A stretch of DNA of 64,000 nucleotides from Mauremys mutica (lineage: Eukaryota; Chordata; Testudines; Geoemydidae): assembly GCF_020497125.1 (NCBI RefSeq), contig NW_025422973.1, forward strand, positions 1 to 64,000, read 5' to 3'. Under the pieces are notes generated by a model that ran no database searches, was not told where the DNA came from, and saw only the letters and a list, made by a program, of their open reading frames with translations. Below, one piece after another: positions 19,861 to 30,420 of this stretch. The first letter of the stretch is position 1. Each line of letters starts with the position of its first letter. A program made the position numbers and the translations under genes.

Positions 19861-20800
19861 TCGCTAAGCAGGGGCGAGTGATGGCAAAGCCCAGGGAAAG
19901 GGAGAACAAGTACAGGGGCCCCAGCACCGGAACCATGCCCCCCCCACTTCTGTGTGTGACTCCGCCCCCTTCCACACCTTCCACCCACGGCCCCACCCAC
20001 TGTCACCTCTGTTCCACCCCTTCCCCCACTGGCCCCACCCTGTCACTCCTTTACCCCGGCCCCGCTGCGGCCCCGAGACCAGAGAAACTCTGTGCCCCTG
20101 CTGCAGCCCCCGGGCCGTAGCAGGGAGTGGGAGCTCCTCCAGCCCTGGGGATGACATGGGGGAGACTTTTCCAGGGGGGCCCAATTTGGCCAGGGCCCCT
20201 AGTCATGGGCCCCACTGCCCCCTTGGCGACGCAAGGTTTGGGGAGGCTGAGCCCCCCCAAGCCTCCATTACGAGCCGCCCAGGCTACCTCTGCTCAGTGG
20301 GTGGCCAGTCTCCCTGTGTCTCTGCTGTTGGTGCTGGGGAGCCCGGCCGGCCTTAGGGGTGGGGCCCCCGGCAGCCGCCCAGGGCTCCAGGGGGTCAAAG
20401 GGCACCGTGTGGCCGTGCAAAGGTGCTCACTGCTCTCCCCTGCCCCAATGCTCCTCCGTGGCCCCACAGAGGGTGGGGGGAGCGAGGAGCAACACTATGT
20501 GCTCCCTGCGTCCTGGTCACTTTCCCCACCTGGGCTGGGCTGTGAGGGGAGCATCAGAAGCTGCTGCTCTCTGCCCTCCCCTGACGCAGCCCAGCTGAGG
20601 AAAGTGACCTGGATGCAGGGAGCTCGGATGACATCCCTTCTCGCCCCCCTGCCCCTGCTAGGGAAGGCTGCTGTGTGGTGTCTCCATGGCTGCACTTTCA
20701 GCGATGCAGGTTTCTCTCTCCCGTTGTTCCATGGGCATCCTACCAGATTGCCAGCTGCTTTTCAACTTCAGTGTGGAGACTCTGTGTGTGTGTGTGTGTG
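19861..20800. other. Intergenic, no gene supported
   Basis: GC-rich with a 245-codon + frame (20127-20864) that runs into repeat sequence and shows no domain. 20690-20800 is a fragment of the MITE-like repeat (CCATGGGCATCCTACCAGAT) ending in a GT repeat. Confidence 0.6.
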
Positions 20801-20809
20801 TGTTGAGCT

Positions 20810-20950
20810 AGGTAGGAGCAGATCATTATTATCCCTACTTGAAAGAGGGAGAAGCTACATATGAGAAAGAAGAATTGACTTGTCTGAGGTCACACGGCCA
20901 GTCAGTGGCAGAGTTGGGAATAGGACCCAAGAGCCCTGATTTTCAAACTA
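20810..20950 (-). mobile_element. MIR fragment, minus strand
   Basis: Inverse of the MIR fragment beside other module C copies: CATTATTATCCCTAC, GACTTGTCTGAGGTCACACG and CAGTGGCAGAGTTGGGAATA. Confidence 0.85.
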
Positions 20951-22143
20951 ACCATCGGATCTTGAATTTCAGACATTGAATTACCTGAGTAAAGTGCTCT
21001 CACATGAGCTCCAGACCAACAACAGTAACAGTAATTATTCAGCAAGTATTTGAGGAGAACTGCAATGTTAGAGAGAATCATGAACTGCTCAGAGACCATT
21101 AATGCAGAGAAGCAGCAAAATCCATCAAACACAGAACTGGTTCTGACTTATTTCCTTGGTCTTAAAAGGGACCAACAAGGACCTGAGTCTCCTCCCTGTC
21201 AATAACCCCCTGCTCAGCCAATCAGGGTAGAGACTGAGGACGGGAGGCTGAGGGTTCTCACCAGACAGCCCAAAGGATGGCCCAGGTCACTGATGGGGAT
21301 CACTGCCCGAGCACTATTTCAGCCCCACATTTTTGGGTGGACCTCCCACAGTGGGAGCTGCAGAGCACTCCCCACAACACACACACACACACACACACCT
21401 CCTGGTGTTGGGAGGGGAACAGGAGAAAGGACAAAAGAAGCAAGAGATAAAGAGAAAGGAGGGAGGGATGGAGGAAAAGGTAAAACAAAAAGGACAAACC
21501 CCAATGTCCCCAGTGATTCTAAGGGACAAAATCCCAGGTGTGGAATAAAATTCTGCCTCATTAAGCTCATGTTTTCCATGCCTAGAATTCAACTGTCACC
21601 AGATGGATCAGACTGAACAGGTTTCAAACCTCCAGGAGGCTCTTACCTTCTAAACAGGGACGGCTGTTTTCTAGTAAAATCACTATGAGGGAAGGAGAAA
21701 ACTCAAAAGAGGTTCCTCCTGGCGCTCACGTCCGTGAACCCGAATACTCCCTCAGTCCTCAAAGAGAGACCTGGAGAAGGAGACTTGCTGAAGCAAAGCC
21801 ACAGGGGTCTCTGAGGTTTCCCTGGCCCCTCGCCCCCGTCCTGCCTGGCTGATGTCAGCATCTCTCTGTGAGGTCACCACCTCCCCACCACCTTTGACCA
21901 ATAGGCTGAGGTCCTGCAAAAGGCCTTTGTGATGTCACTGCCACACCCCTCCCTTGCTGGCCTAATGTCCTGCCCCTGGCCAGGCACTTTGCAGGTTTGA
22001 GCTGCTCCCTGTGGATCACCCCACTCAAGGAGCGTTCGTTCTAGGCAGCTAGCCGGCTAGACAGGGAAATATCAGACGCTGCTCCCAATGCTACACTCAG
22101 TTTTTCAGAAATTATGGCCAGTAGAGACCATTAGAGCATCTAA
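20950..22143 (-). repeat. Module C, inverted copy 4, split by a CR1 insertion
   Basis: Reverse orientation of 8456-9670. The 76-residue ORF equivalent (20975-21210) is broken, and the sORF equivalent has a CGA-to-TGA stop. Module sequence stops inside its CR1 tail at 22143, where the much longer CR1 begins. Confidence 0.82.
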
Positions 22144-24235
22144 TCACAGAATCATAGACTATCAGGGTTGGAAGGGACTTCAGGAGGTCATCTACTCCAA
22201 TCTACTGCTCAAAGCAGGACCAATTCCCAACTAAATCATCCTAGCCAGGGCTTTGTCAAGCCTGACCTTAAAAACCTCTAAGGAAGGAGATTCCACCACC
22301 TCCCTAGGTAACCCATTGCAGTACTTCACCACTCTCTGAATGAAAAAGTTTTTCCTAATATCCAACCTAAACCTCCCCCACTGCAACTTGAGACCATTAC
22401 TCCTTGTTCTGTCATCAGGTACCACTGAGAACAGTCTAGATCCATCCTCTTTGGAACCCTCCTTCAGGCAGTTGAAAGCAGCTATCAAATCCCCCCTCAG
22501 TCTTCTCTTCTGCAGACTAAACAAGCCCAGTTCCCTCAGCCTCTCCTCATAAGTCATGTGCTTCAACCCCCTAATCATTTTTTGTTGCCCTCTGCTGGAC
22601 TCTTTCCAATTTTTCCACATCCTTCTTGTAGTGTGGGGCCCAAAACTGGACACAGTATCCAGATGAGGCTTCACCAATGTCTAATAGAGGGGAATGATCA
22701 CATCCCTCGATCTGCCGGCAATGCCCCTAATTATACAGCCCAAAATGCCGTTAGCCTTCTTGGCAACAAGGGCACACTGTTGACTCATAGCCAGCTTCTC
22801 GTCTACTGTAACCTCTTGGTCCTTTTCTGCAGAACTGCTTCCTAGCCATTCGGTCCCTAGTCTGTAGCAGTGAATGGGATTCTTCCGTCCTAAGTGCAGG
22901 ACTCTGCATTTGTCCTTGTTGAACCTCATCAGGTTTCTTTTGGCCCAGTCCTCTAATTTGTCTAGGTCCCTCTGTATCCTATCCCTACCCTCCAGCGTAT
23001 CTATCACTCCTCCCAGTTTAGTGTCATCTGCAAACTTGCTGAGGGTGCAGTCCACACCATCCTCCAGATCGTTAATGAAGATATTGAACAAAACCGGCCC
23101 CAGGACCGACCCTTGGGGCACTCCACTTGAAATTGGCTGCCAGCTAGACATGGAGGCGTTGATCACTACCCATTGAGCCCGACGATCTACCCAGGTTTCT
23201 ATCCACCTTATAGTCCCAGTCATCCCAGACCCAGTCCATTCATCCAGCCCATACTCCTTTAACTTGCTGGCAAGAATACTGTGGGAGACTGTATCAAAAG
23301 CTTTACTAAAGTCAAGGGATAACACATCCACTGCTTTCCCCTCATCCACAGAGCCAGTTATCTCCTCATAGAAGGCAATTAGGTTAGTCAGGCATGACTT
23401 GCCCTTGGTGAATCCATGCTGACTGTTCCTGATCACTTTCCTCTCCTCTAAGTGCTTCAGAATTGATTCCTTGAGGATCTGCTCCATGATTTTTCCAGGG
23501 ACTGAGGTGAGGTTGACTGACCTGTAGTTCCCCGGATCCTCCTTCTTCCCTTTTTTAAAGATGGGCACTACAGTAGCCTTTTTCCAGTCATCCAGGACCT
23601 CCCCCGATCGCCATGAGTTTTCAAAGATAATGGCCAATGGCTCTGCAATCACATCTGCCAACTCCTTTAGCACCCTCGGATGCAGCGCATCCGGCCCCAT
23701 GGACTTGTGCTCGTCCAGTTTTTCTAAACAGTCCTGAACCACTTCTTTCTCCACAGAGGGCTGGTCACCTTCTCCCCATGCTGTGCTGCCCAGTGCAGCA
23801 GTCTGGGAGCTGACCTTGTTTTTGAAGACAGAGGCAAAAAAAAGCATTGAGTACATTAGCTTTTTCCACATCCTCTGTCCACTAAGTTACCTCCCTCATT
23901 CAGTAAGGGGCCCACACTTTCCTTGACTTTCTTCATGTTGCCAACATACCTGAAGAAACCCTTCTTGTTACTCTTAACATCTCTTGCTAGATGCAACTCC
24001 AAGTGTTATTTGGCCTTCCTGATTTCACTCCTGCATGCCTGAGCAATATTTTTATACTCCTCCCTGGTCATTTGTCCAATCTTCCACTTCTTGTAAGCTT
24101 CTTTTTTGTGTTTAAGATCAGCAAGGATTTCACTGTTAAGCCAAGCTGGTCGCCTGCCATATTTACTATTCTTTCTACACATCGGGATGGTTTTTTCCTG
24201 CAACCTCAATAAGGATTCTTTAATCCTTTAGAGGA
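22144..24235 (-). mobile_element. CR1 LINE, 5'-truncated
   Basis: About 2.1 kb covering the linker, reverse transcriptase and 3' UTR of a CR1 ORF2. The 3' end, read on the minus strand, is CTTCCAACCCTGATAGTCTA and TGATTCTGTGAT, the CR1 terminal octamer style. Endonuclease and ORF1 are absent. It interrupts module C at 22143. Confidence 0.93.
22231..24209 (-). pseudogene. CR1 ORF2 reverse transcriptase, broken
   Basis: Two frames encode the protein. The 24006-24209 frame is the linker before RT (RRPAWLNSEILADLKHKKEA). The 22681-23871 frame (396 codons) carries RT motifs in order: [31 protein letters not shown], motif [12 protein letters not shown], motif [15 protein letters not shown], and motif C FADDTK at about 23017-23034. 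A frameshift lies between 23871 and 24006. A TAG at 22681-22683 separates the thumb/C-terminal part (22231-22677), which continues in the same frame. It would copy its own RNA by target-primed reverse transcription if intact; here it cannot make full-length protein. Confidence 0.93.
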
Positions 24236-24392
24236 TTGGAACTGATTTCAGTGAAGGGACATGTTTGCTAGGTTTTTATGCATTTGCACAGGAAAACATT
24301 GAGTGTTTCTATTCATTTCAGGAATCCCTATTCAGTGGAACTCCTGAACATAATGGAAATGCCATTATTTTTGTTGAAGGAAGAGGTTTGTA

Positions 24393-24464
24393 AGGGGGCA
24401 CTTGGATTTGAACCAAGGACCACTTGAACTGCAGTCAAACACTCTACTGCTGAGCTATACCCCC
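24393..24464 (-). tRNA. tRNA-Cys (GCA)
   Basis: 72 nt, the usual length. Acceptor GGGGGTA/TGCCCCC is fully paired with discriminator T. D arm GCTCAGCAGTAGAGT has one wobble. Anticodon arm TTTGA CTGCAGT TCAAG reads GCA. T arm CTTGG TTCAAAT CCAAG is perfectly paired although both strands differ from the usual CTGG/CCGG type, a compensatory change. No T4 terminator lies within about 90 bases downstream on the minus strand, which is a caution. Otherwise it looks functional. Confidence 0.9.
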
Positions 24465-24779
24465 ATGACTGCTGGGTAGGTAAGTCAGAGATCTTAAAGA
24501 TTTTGAAGGAAAGGCCCTGCCTCAGCGATCTCCTGTTCTGTTCCCAGACCACAGTGCTTTTAAAAATGGGGTTTGATTAAACTTATAGATCCATGTAAAC
24601 ACCACAGCTTGCACACCCACCCCCATAGCTTCCCCCAGGGACATAGCTACCACCTCTCGGGGAGATGGATTAACTACACGGACGGGACAGCTCTCTCCCC
24701 TCCGCTTAGAGTATCTTCATTATTTATGAATAGGTAGGAAATAACCTCCTGAATGGACAGTAACCAATTTATCAAATAT

Positions 24780-25010
24780 TGCTGGGTCTGCATTCAATAT
24801 GGGTACCTGGTCGTATTGGCTGGATCAGTAGGAGCATTGCCGGCAGATCCAGGGAAGTGATTATTCCCCTCTATTCGGCACTGGGGAGGCCACATCTGGA
24901 GCATTGCGTCCAGCTTTCGCCCCCCCCCCCCACTACAGAAACAAATTGGAGAGAGTCTAGGGGAGGGCAACAAAAATGATTAGGGGGCAGGGGACTTACG
25001 AGGGGAGGCT
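24780..25010 (+). mobile_element. CR1 3' fragment
   Basis: TGATTATTCCCCTCTATTCG, GAGGCCACATCTGGAGCATT and GGGCAACAAAAATGATTAG are the well-known CR1 thumb region ([17 protein letters not shown] in one frame). It is interrupted by a C run at 24921-24933. Confidence 0.88.
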
Positions 25011-25015
25011 GAGGG

Positions 25016-25173
25016 CAGGGCCACCCAGAGGGGGGGCAGGTGGGGCAATTTGCCCCAGGCCCTGCAGGGCCCCCATGAGAACACAGGATTCTAGAGTATT
25101 GCAACTTTTTTTTATGGAAGGGGCCCCTGAAATTGTTTTGCCCCAGGCCCCCTGAATCCTCTGGGCGGCCCTG
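25016..25173. mobile_element. Small DNA transposon, CAGGGCC(G/A)CCCAGAG ends
   Basis: 158 bp from CAGGGCCACCCAGAG to CTCTGGGCGGCCCTG: 15-bp inverted ends with one mismatch. Contains GCAATTTGCCCCAGGCCCTG, also found at 62425 and near 63525. Non-coding MITE. Confidence 0.8.
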
Positions 25174-25369
25174 CCCCCTCCACCCCCTTCCCTCGTTCTC
25201 CTCCCTCCGAGGCCCCACCTGTGCTCCGCCCTCACTCCCATTGGCCACTTCCCAGCCCTGCTCTTCCACTGGGGCTGAGGCCTGCTGGTCCACCTTCCGC
25301 TCGCTCCTCTCCTCCCTGAAGGCCTCCTGGTGCCTCTCCACCCCCTACCCCAAGGCCTGCCTGCTGCCC
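25174..25369 (-). repeat. Right flank of minisatellite element (inverted)
   Basis: Inverse of 1110-1260: contains CTGGTCCACCTTCCGCTCGC and GAGGCCCCACCTGTGCTC. It shows that the large array is an expanded copy of the same element. Confidence 0.8.
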
Positions 25370-27760
25370 CCACCTCTCTGCCCCTCCCCTGAGACCCGCC
25401 CTGCCCACCGCCCCACCTCTCTGCCCCTCCCCTGAGACCCGCCCTGCCCACCGCCCCACCTCTCTGCCTCTCCCCTGAGACCCGCCCTGCCCACCGCCCC
25501 CACCTCTCTGCCCCTCCCCTGAGACCTGCCCTACCCACCGCCCCCACCTCTCTGCCCCTCCCGTGACACCCGCCCTGCCCACCGCCCCCACCTCTCTGCC
25601 CCTCCCCTGAGACCCGCCCTGCCCACCGCCCCCACCTCTCTGCCCCTCCCCTGAGACCCGCGCTCCCCACCGCCCCCACCTCTCTGCCCCTCCCCTGACA
25701 CGCACCCTGCCCAACACCCCCACCTCTCTGCCCCTCCCCTGAGACCCGCCCTGACCCCTGACCCCACCTCTCTGCCCCTCCCCTGAGACCCGCCCTGCCC
25801 ACCGCCCCCACCTCTCTACCCCTCCCCTGAGACCCACCCTGCCCACCGCCCACCCCTCTCTGCCCCTTCCCTGAGACCCACCCTGCCCACCGCCCCCACC
25901 TCTCTGCCCCTCCCCTGAGACCCGCCCCGCCCCACCCCCACCTCTCTGCCCCTCCCCTGAGACCCGCCCTGCCCCCCACCCCCACCTCTCTGCCCCTCCC
26001 CTGAGACCCGCCCTGCCCACCGCCCCCACCTCTCTGCCCCTCCCCTGAGACCCGCCCTGCCCACCGCCCCCACCTCTCTGCCCCTCCCCTGAGACCCGCC
26101 CCACCCCACCCCCACCTCTCTGCCCCTCCCCTGAGACCCGCCCTGCCCCCCACCCCCACCTCTCTGCCCCTCCCGTGACACCCGCCCTGCCCACCGCCCC
26201 CACCTCTCTGCCCCTCCCCTGAGACCCGCCCTGCCCACCGCCCCCACCTCTCTGCCCCTCCCCTGAGACCCGCCCTGCCCACCGCCCCCACCTCTCTGCC
26301 CCTCCCCTGAGACCCGCCCTGCCCACCACCCGCACCTCCCTGCCCCTCCCCTGAGACCCGCCCTGCCCACCACCCGCACCTCCCTGCCCCTCCCCTGAGA
26401 CCCGCCCTGCCCACCGCCCCCACCTCTCTGCCCCTCCCCTGAGACCCGCCCTGCCCACCGCCCCCACCTCTCTGCCCCTCCCCTGAGACCCGCCCTGCCC
26501 ACCGCCCCCACCTCTCTGCCCCTCCCCTGAGACCCGCCCTGCCCACCGCCCCCACCTCTCTGCCCCTCCCCTGAGACCCGCCCTGCCCACCCCCCCACCT
26601 CTCTGCCCCTCCCCTGAGACCCGCCCTGCCCACCCCCCCCACCTCTCTGCCCCTCCCCTGAGACCCGCCCTGCCCACCGCCCCCACCTCTCTGCCCCCTC
26701 CCCTGAGACCCGCCCTGCCCACCACCCCCACCTCTCTGCCCCCTCCCCTGAGACCTGCCCTGCCCACTGCTCCCACCTCTCTGCCCTTCCCCTGAGACCC
26801 GCCCTGCCCACCGCCCCCACCTCTCTGCCCCTCCCCAGAGACCCGCCCTGCCCACCGCCCCCACCTCTCTGCCCCTCCCCTGAGACCCGCCCTGCCCCCA
26901 CCTCTCTGCCCCTCCCCTGAGACCCGCCCTGCCCACCTCCCCCACCTCTCTGCCCCTCCCCAGAGACCCGCCCTGCCCACCGCCCCCACCTCTCTGCCCT
27001 TCCCCTGAGACCCGCCCTGCCCACCACCCCCACCTCTCTGCCCCTCCCCTGAGACCCGCCCTGCCCCCACCTCTCTGCCCCCTCCTCTGAGACCCACCCT
27101 GCCCACCGCCCCATCTCTGCCCCTCCCCTGAGACCCGCCCTGCCCACCGCCCCCACCTCTCTGCCCCTTCCCTGAGACCCGCCCTGCCCCCACCTCTCTG
27201 CCCCCTCCTCTGAGACCCGCCCTGCCCACCGCCCCCACCTCTCTGCCCCTTCCCTGAGACCCGCCCTGCCCACCGCCCCCACCTCTGTGCCCCCTCCTCT
27301 GAGACCCGCCCTGCCCACCGCCCCCACCTCTGTGCCCCCTCCCCTGAGACCCGCCCTGCCCACCGCCCCCACCTCTCTGCCCCTCCCGTGACACCCGCCC
27401 TGCTCACCGCCCCACCTCTCTGCCCCTCCCCAGAGACCCACCCTACCCATCACCCCCACCTCTCCGCCCCTCCCCCGAGACCCGCCCTGCCCACCGCCCC
27501 CACCTCTCCGCCCCTCCCCTGAGACCCGCCCTGCTCACCGCCCCCATCTCTCTGCCCCTCCCCTGAGACCCGCCCTGCCCACCGCCCCCACCTCTCTGCC
27601 CCTCCCGTGAGACCCACCCTGCCCACCGCCCCCATCTCTCTGCCCCTCCCCTGACCTGCCCTGTCCACCGCCCCCATCTCTCTGCCCCTCCCCTGACCTG
27701 CCCTGTCCACCACCCCCACCTCTCTGCCCCTCCCCTGAGACCCGCCCTGTCCACCTCTTT
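25370..27760 (-). repeat. 44-bp minisatellite, about 54 units
   Basis: Tandem copies of a 44-bp C-rich unit (CACCTCTCTGCCCCTCCCCT, then GAGACCCGCCCTGCCCACCG, then CCCC), with variants missing 1-14 bases. Copy number is estimated from length. Because 44 is not a multiple of three, each reading frame cycles through all three phases; since none of the phases holds a stop on the minus strand, frames of 803, 720 and 547 codons overlap there. They are artefacts. The G-rich strand could form G-quadruplexes. Confidence 0.95.
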
Positions 27761-28060
27761 CCTTGGTCGTCTGTTGTTATTCCTTGAAACATCAAGGATG
27801 GAATTAAAAGCTGAGTTTGCTCCAGGGTGAGGAAAGAAAGGAGCCACCAACCCCCTGACAAATCTCAGTGCCCCAGAGAAACCTGCCCCCTGCTATTGCG
27901 ATCACTGCTGTGCTGGGGATATGGCAGGAAAGGGACTGTCTGAATGATCAAGGCAGGAAATGGACAACAATCTACAGCAACGTCATTGACCACAAACACA
28001 CTCTCCTCATGCTCCAGCCAGAAGGGAAATGAGCAGGAATTCTTGCAGTTCAGCCATGGA
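27761..28060 (-). repeat. Left flank of minisatellite element (inverted)
   Basis: Inverse of the flank at 800-860, extended: CCTTGAAACATCAAGGATGG, then TGCTCCAGCCAGAAGGGAAA near 28010. The same extended flank occurs at 60960-61185. Confidence 0.75.
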
Positions 28061-28179
28061 CACACTTACACAATGGCACGGCAGTGTGTGTGCTGGGGGA
28101 GCTGGTCTGAGGAAACAACTGGAATTGATCACTCAGTGAGAACAGAACTAGAGTGCAGTGAGAGACACAGCTCAACCAA

Positions 28180-28261
28180 GTAGTTGTGGTTGAATGGTTA
28201 AAGCAATGGACTAGAAATCCATTGGGGTCTCCCTGCACAGGTTCAAATCCTTCCAACTACA
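28180..28261 (+). tRNA. tRNA-Ser (AGA)
   Basis: 82-nt class II tRNA. Acceptor GTAGTTG/CAACTAC is perfect. The D stem GTT/AGC is paired through a G-U and an A-U where the usual gene has GCC/GGC. The anticodon arm ATGGA CTAGAAA TCCAT is perfect and reads AGA. The variable arm is TTGGGGTCTCCCTGC. The outer T-stem pairs are lost (ACAGG against CCTTC), and no T4 run follows within 90 bases. Mixed signals: possibly a recently inactivated gene. Confidence 0.85.
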
Positions 28262-28319
28262 GAGAGAGTTGTGATTCTTTAGTTTCAAGGGACCTGGGTC
28301 TTGTCTCACTCTCAAGCTG

Positions 28320-28690
28320 TGTCCACCCTATTGGGTAATGCGGCTTTAAAGTGTTTTAATTAAACAGCTGCTGCATGTCCACACTATGCCCCTTGTGTCA
28401 CCAGAGCACATCCACACTAGAATCTTGGATGGCCACAGAGAGCAGTGCACTGTGGGTAGCTGTGCAACTGGCTGCAGGGTGTTTTGGGAAGGGTTTGCAA
28501 TGCCTCACGGGCTGGTACAGCATCACATGATGCAGGTTTCTCTATCCCACCGTTCCATGGGCATCTTACTAGATTGCCAGCTGCTTTTCAACTGCAGTGT
28601 GCGTGGCGGGGCAGAGACTGTGTGTGTGTGGGGAGAGGGAGTGTGTGTGTGGGCAGAGGGAGTGTGTCGCACACTGTCTCTATGTTCAGA
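28320..28690 (+). mobile_element. MITE-like repeat, inverted relative to 408-757
   Basis: Starts TGTGTCCACCCTATTGGGTA and TTTAAAGTGTTTTAATTAAA, and runs to the GTGTGTGTG stretches near 28620-28665. Same family as 408-757. Confidence 0.65.
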
Positions 28691-29270
28691 CAGCTGCTGC
28701 AAGCAACCAGTCCTGAGGCAGGGGGAGGGGGCAGCCCCCACATCAGCTCCCGCTTCTCTCACTGGCTCAGCTCAGCACAGCAGCCTCTGTCACACGCACA
28801 CACACACCGCTGCTGCTGAGCTCTGTGTCGGGGGTGCTGGAACAGGGGGTTTAGAGGGCCGTGGCCCCACCACTCTTTACTGGCTGTTAGGACAAATGAT
28901 GGAGGGGGGAAAGGGGGAGTCTTGGGGGGGGGAGAGGCATTCTGTGGGTGTGGCCTCGGGGGGAGAGGTGGTGTGAGTGTGGGTCCTTGGGGAAGGGTTT
29001 TCATGGGAGTGCCACAGTTCAGACAATTGTGACCCCCCCACTGTAAGGAAGCTCCTGCCGCCCCTGCTCTGTGTTGGTAGCGCGGGAGAGACCAGCGTTC
29101 CAGGGCAGTGATTTGCTCCCCGGGGCTCCGCCAGGGGGGCTTGGGAGGCTGCAGGGAGCCCTGGGCCCTTTAAATCACCAGCCTGGGGAAGCCGGGCCGG
29201 GCTGGCACAGCGTACCCGCTCTTGCCAGTACCCCATACCGGAATGTACCAGCTTACGTTCACTTCTGGAA
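28691..29270. other. Intergenic, no gene seen
   Basis: G- and C-rich runs, a short CA repeat (28795-28807) and no convincing frame. Confidence 0.6.
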
Positions 29271-29274
29271 GGTC

Positions 29275-30420
29275 CTCACGTGGATCAATAACTGGTTAAA
29301 AGCAAGGAAACAAAGGGTAGGAATAAATGGACAGTTTTCAGGAAGCAAACAGGTAACTAGTGGTGCCTGTACTGGGACTAGTCAACATCTTCATAAACGA
29401 TCTGCTGAACAGCGAGGTGACAAAATTTCCGGATGATCCAAAACTACAGAGGATAGTTAAGTCCAAAGCAGACTGTGAGGAGCTAAAAAGAGATTTCACA
29501 AAACTAGGTGAAAGGGCAACAAAATGGCAGATGAACTTCAATGTTGATAAATGCAAAGTGATGCACATTGGCAAACATAATCCCAACTCTACATATAAAA
29601 CGATGGGATGTAAAATAGCTGTTCCAACTCAAGTGAGAGATCTCGGAGTCACTGTGGCTAGTTCTCTGCAAACATCCACTCAATGGGCAGTGGCAGGCAA
29701 AAAGCGAACAGAATGTTGGGAATCATGAAGAAAGGGATAGAGAATAAGAGAGAAAATCTTATTGCCACTGTATAAATCCATGGTACGCCCATATCTTGAA
29801 TACTGTGTGCAGATATGGTCGCTCCATCTTAAAAAAGATGTATTGGAATTGGAAAAGGTTCAGAAACGGGTATGGAGTGTCTGCCATGTGAGGAGAGAAT
29901 AATAAGACTGGGACTTTTCAGCTTGGAGAAAAGCTGACTAAGGGGAAATATGCTAGAGGTCTATAAAATCATGACTGGTGTGGGGAAAGTAAATAAGGAG
30001 TGTTACTTATTCCTTCTCATAACACAAGAACTAGGGGTCACCAAATGAAATTAATAGGCAGCCCGTTTAAAACAAACAAAAGAAAGTATTTTTTCACACA
30101 ACGCACAGTCAACCTGCGGAACTCCTTGCCAGAGGAGGTTGTGAAGGCCAAGACTATAACAGGGTTCAAAAAAAGAGCTAAATCGATTCGTGGAGGACAT
30201 GCTCTGAGCCAGGCTGGGCAGGGATGGTGTCCCTAGTCTCTGTTTGCCAGGAGCTGGGAATAGGTGACAGGGGATGGGTCACTTGGTGATTCCCTGTTCT
30301 GTTCATTCCCTCTGGGGCACCTGGCTTTGGCCGCTATGGGAAGACAGGATACTGGGCTAGATGGACCCAGTCTGACCCAGTCTGGCCATTCGTATGCCCT
30401 TACGTCCTTATGCTCCTTTC
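29275..30420 (+). mobile_element. CR1 LINE, 5'-truncated, decayed
   Basis: Encodes in broken frames the RT C-terminal region: LVNIFINDLLNSEVTKF (motif B end and a damaged motif C, FPDDPKLQ), the thumb WQMNFNVDKCKVMHIGKHNP, and the 3' segment [20 protein letters not shown]. The FADD catalytic motif is changed to FPDD. Ends in GATGGACCCAGTCTGACCCA and a degenerate TTACGTCCTTATG tail. Confidence 0.92.

Noticed and set aside
24996..27459. Minus-strand ORFs of 803, 720 and 547 codons
   Set aside because: All three frames run through the 44-bp minisatellite, encode the same glycine/arginine-rich repeat and have no domain. They are a result of unit length and stop-free composition.
25370..27760. 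CRISPR-like array of regular repeats
   Set aside because: Units are contiguous 44-mers without unique spacers, and the genome is a vertebrate.
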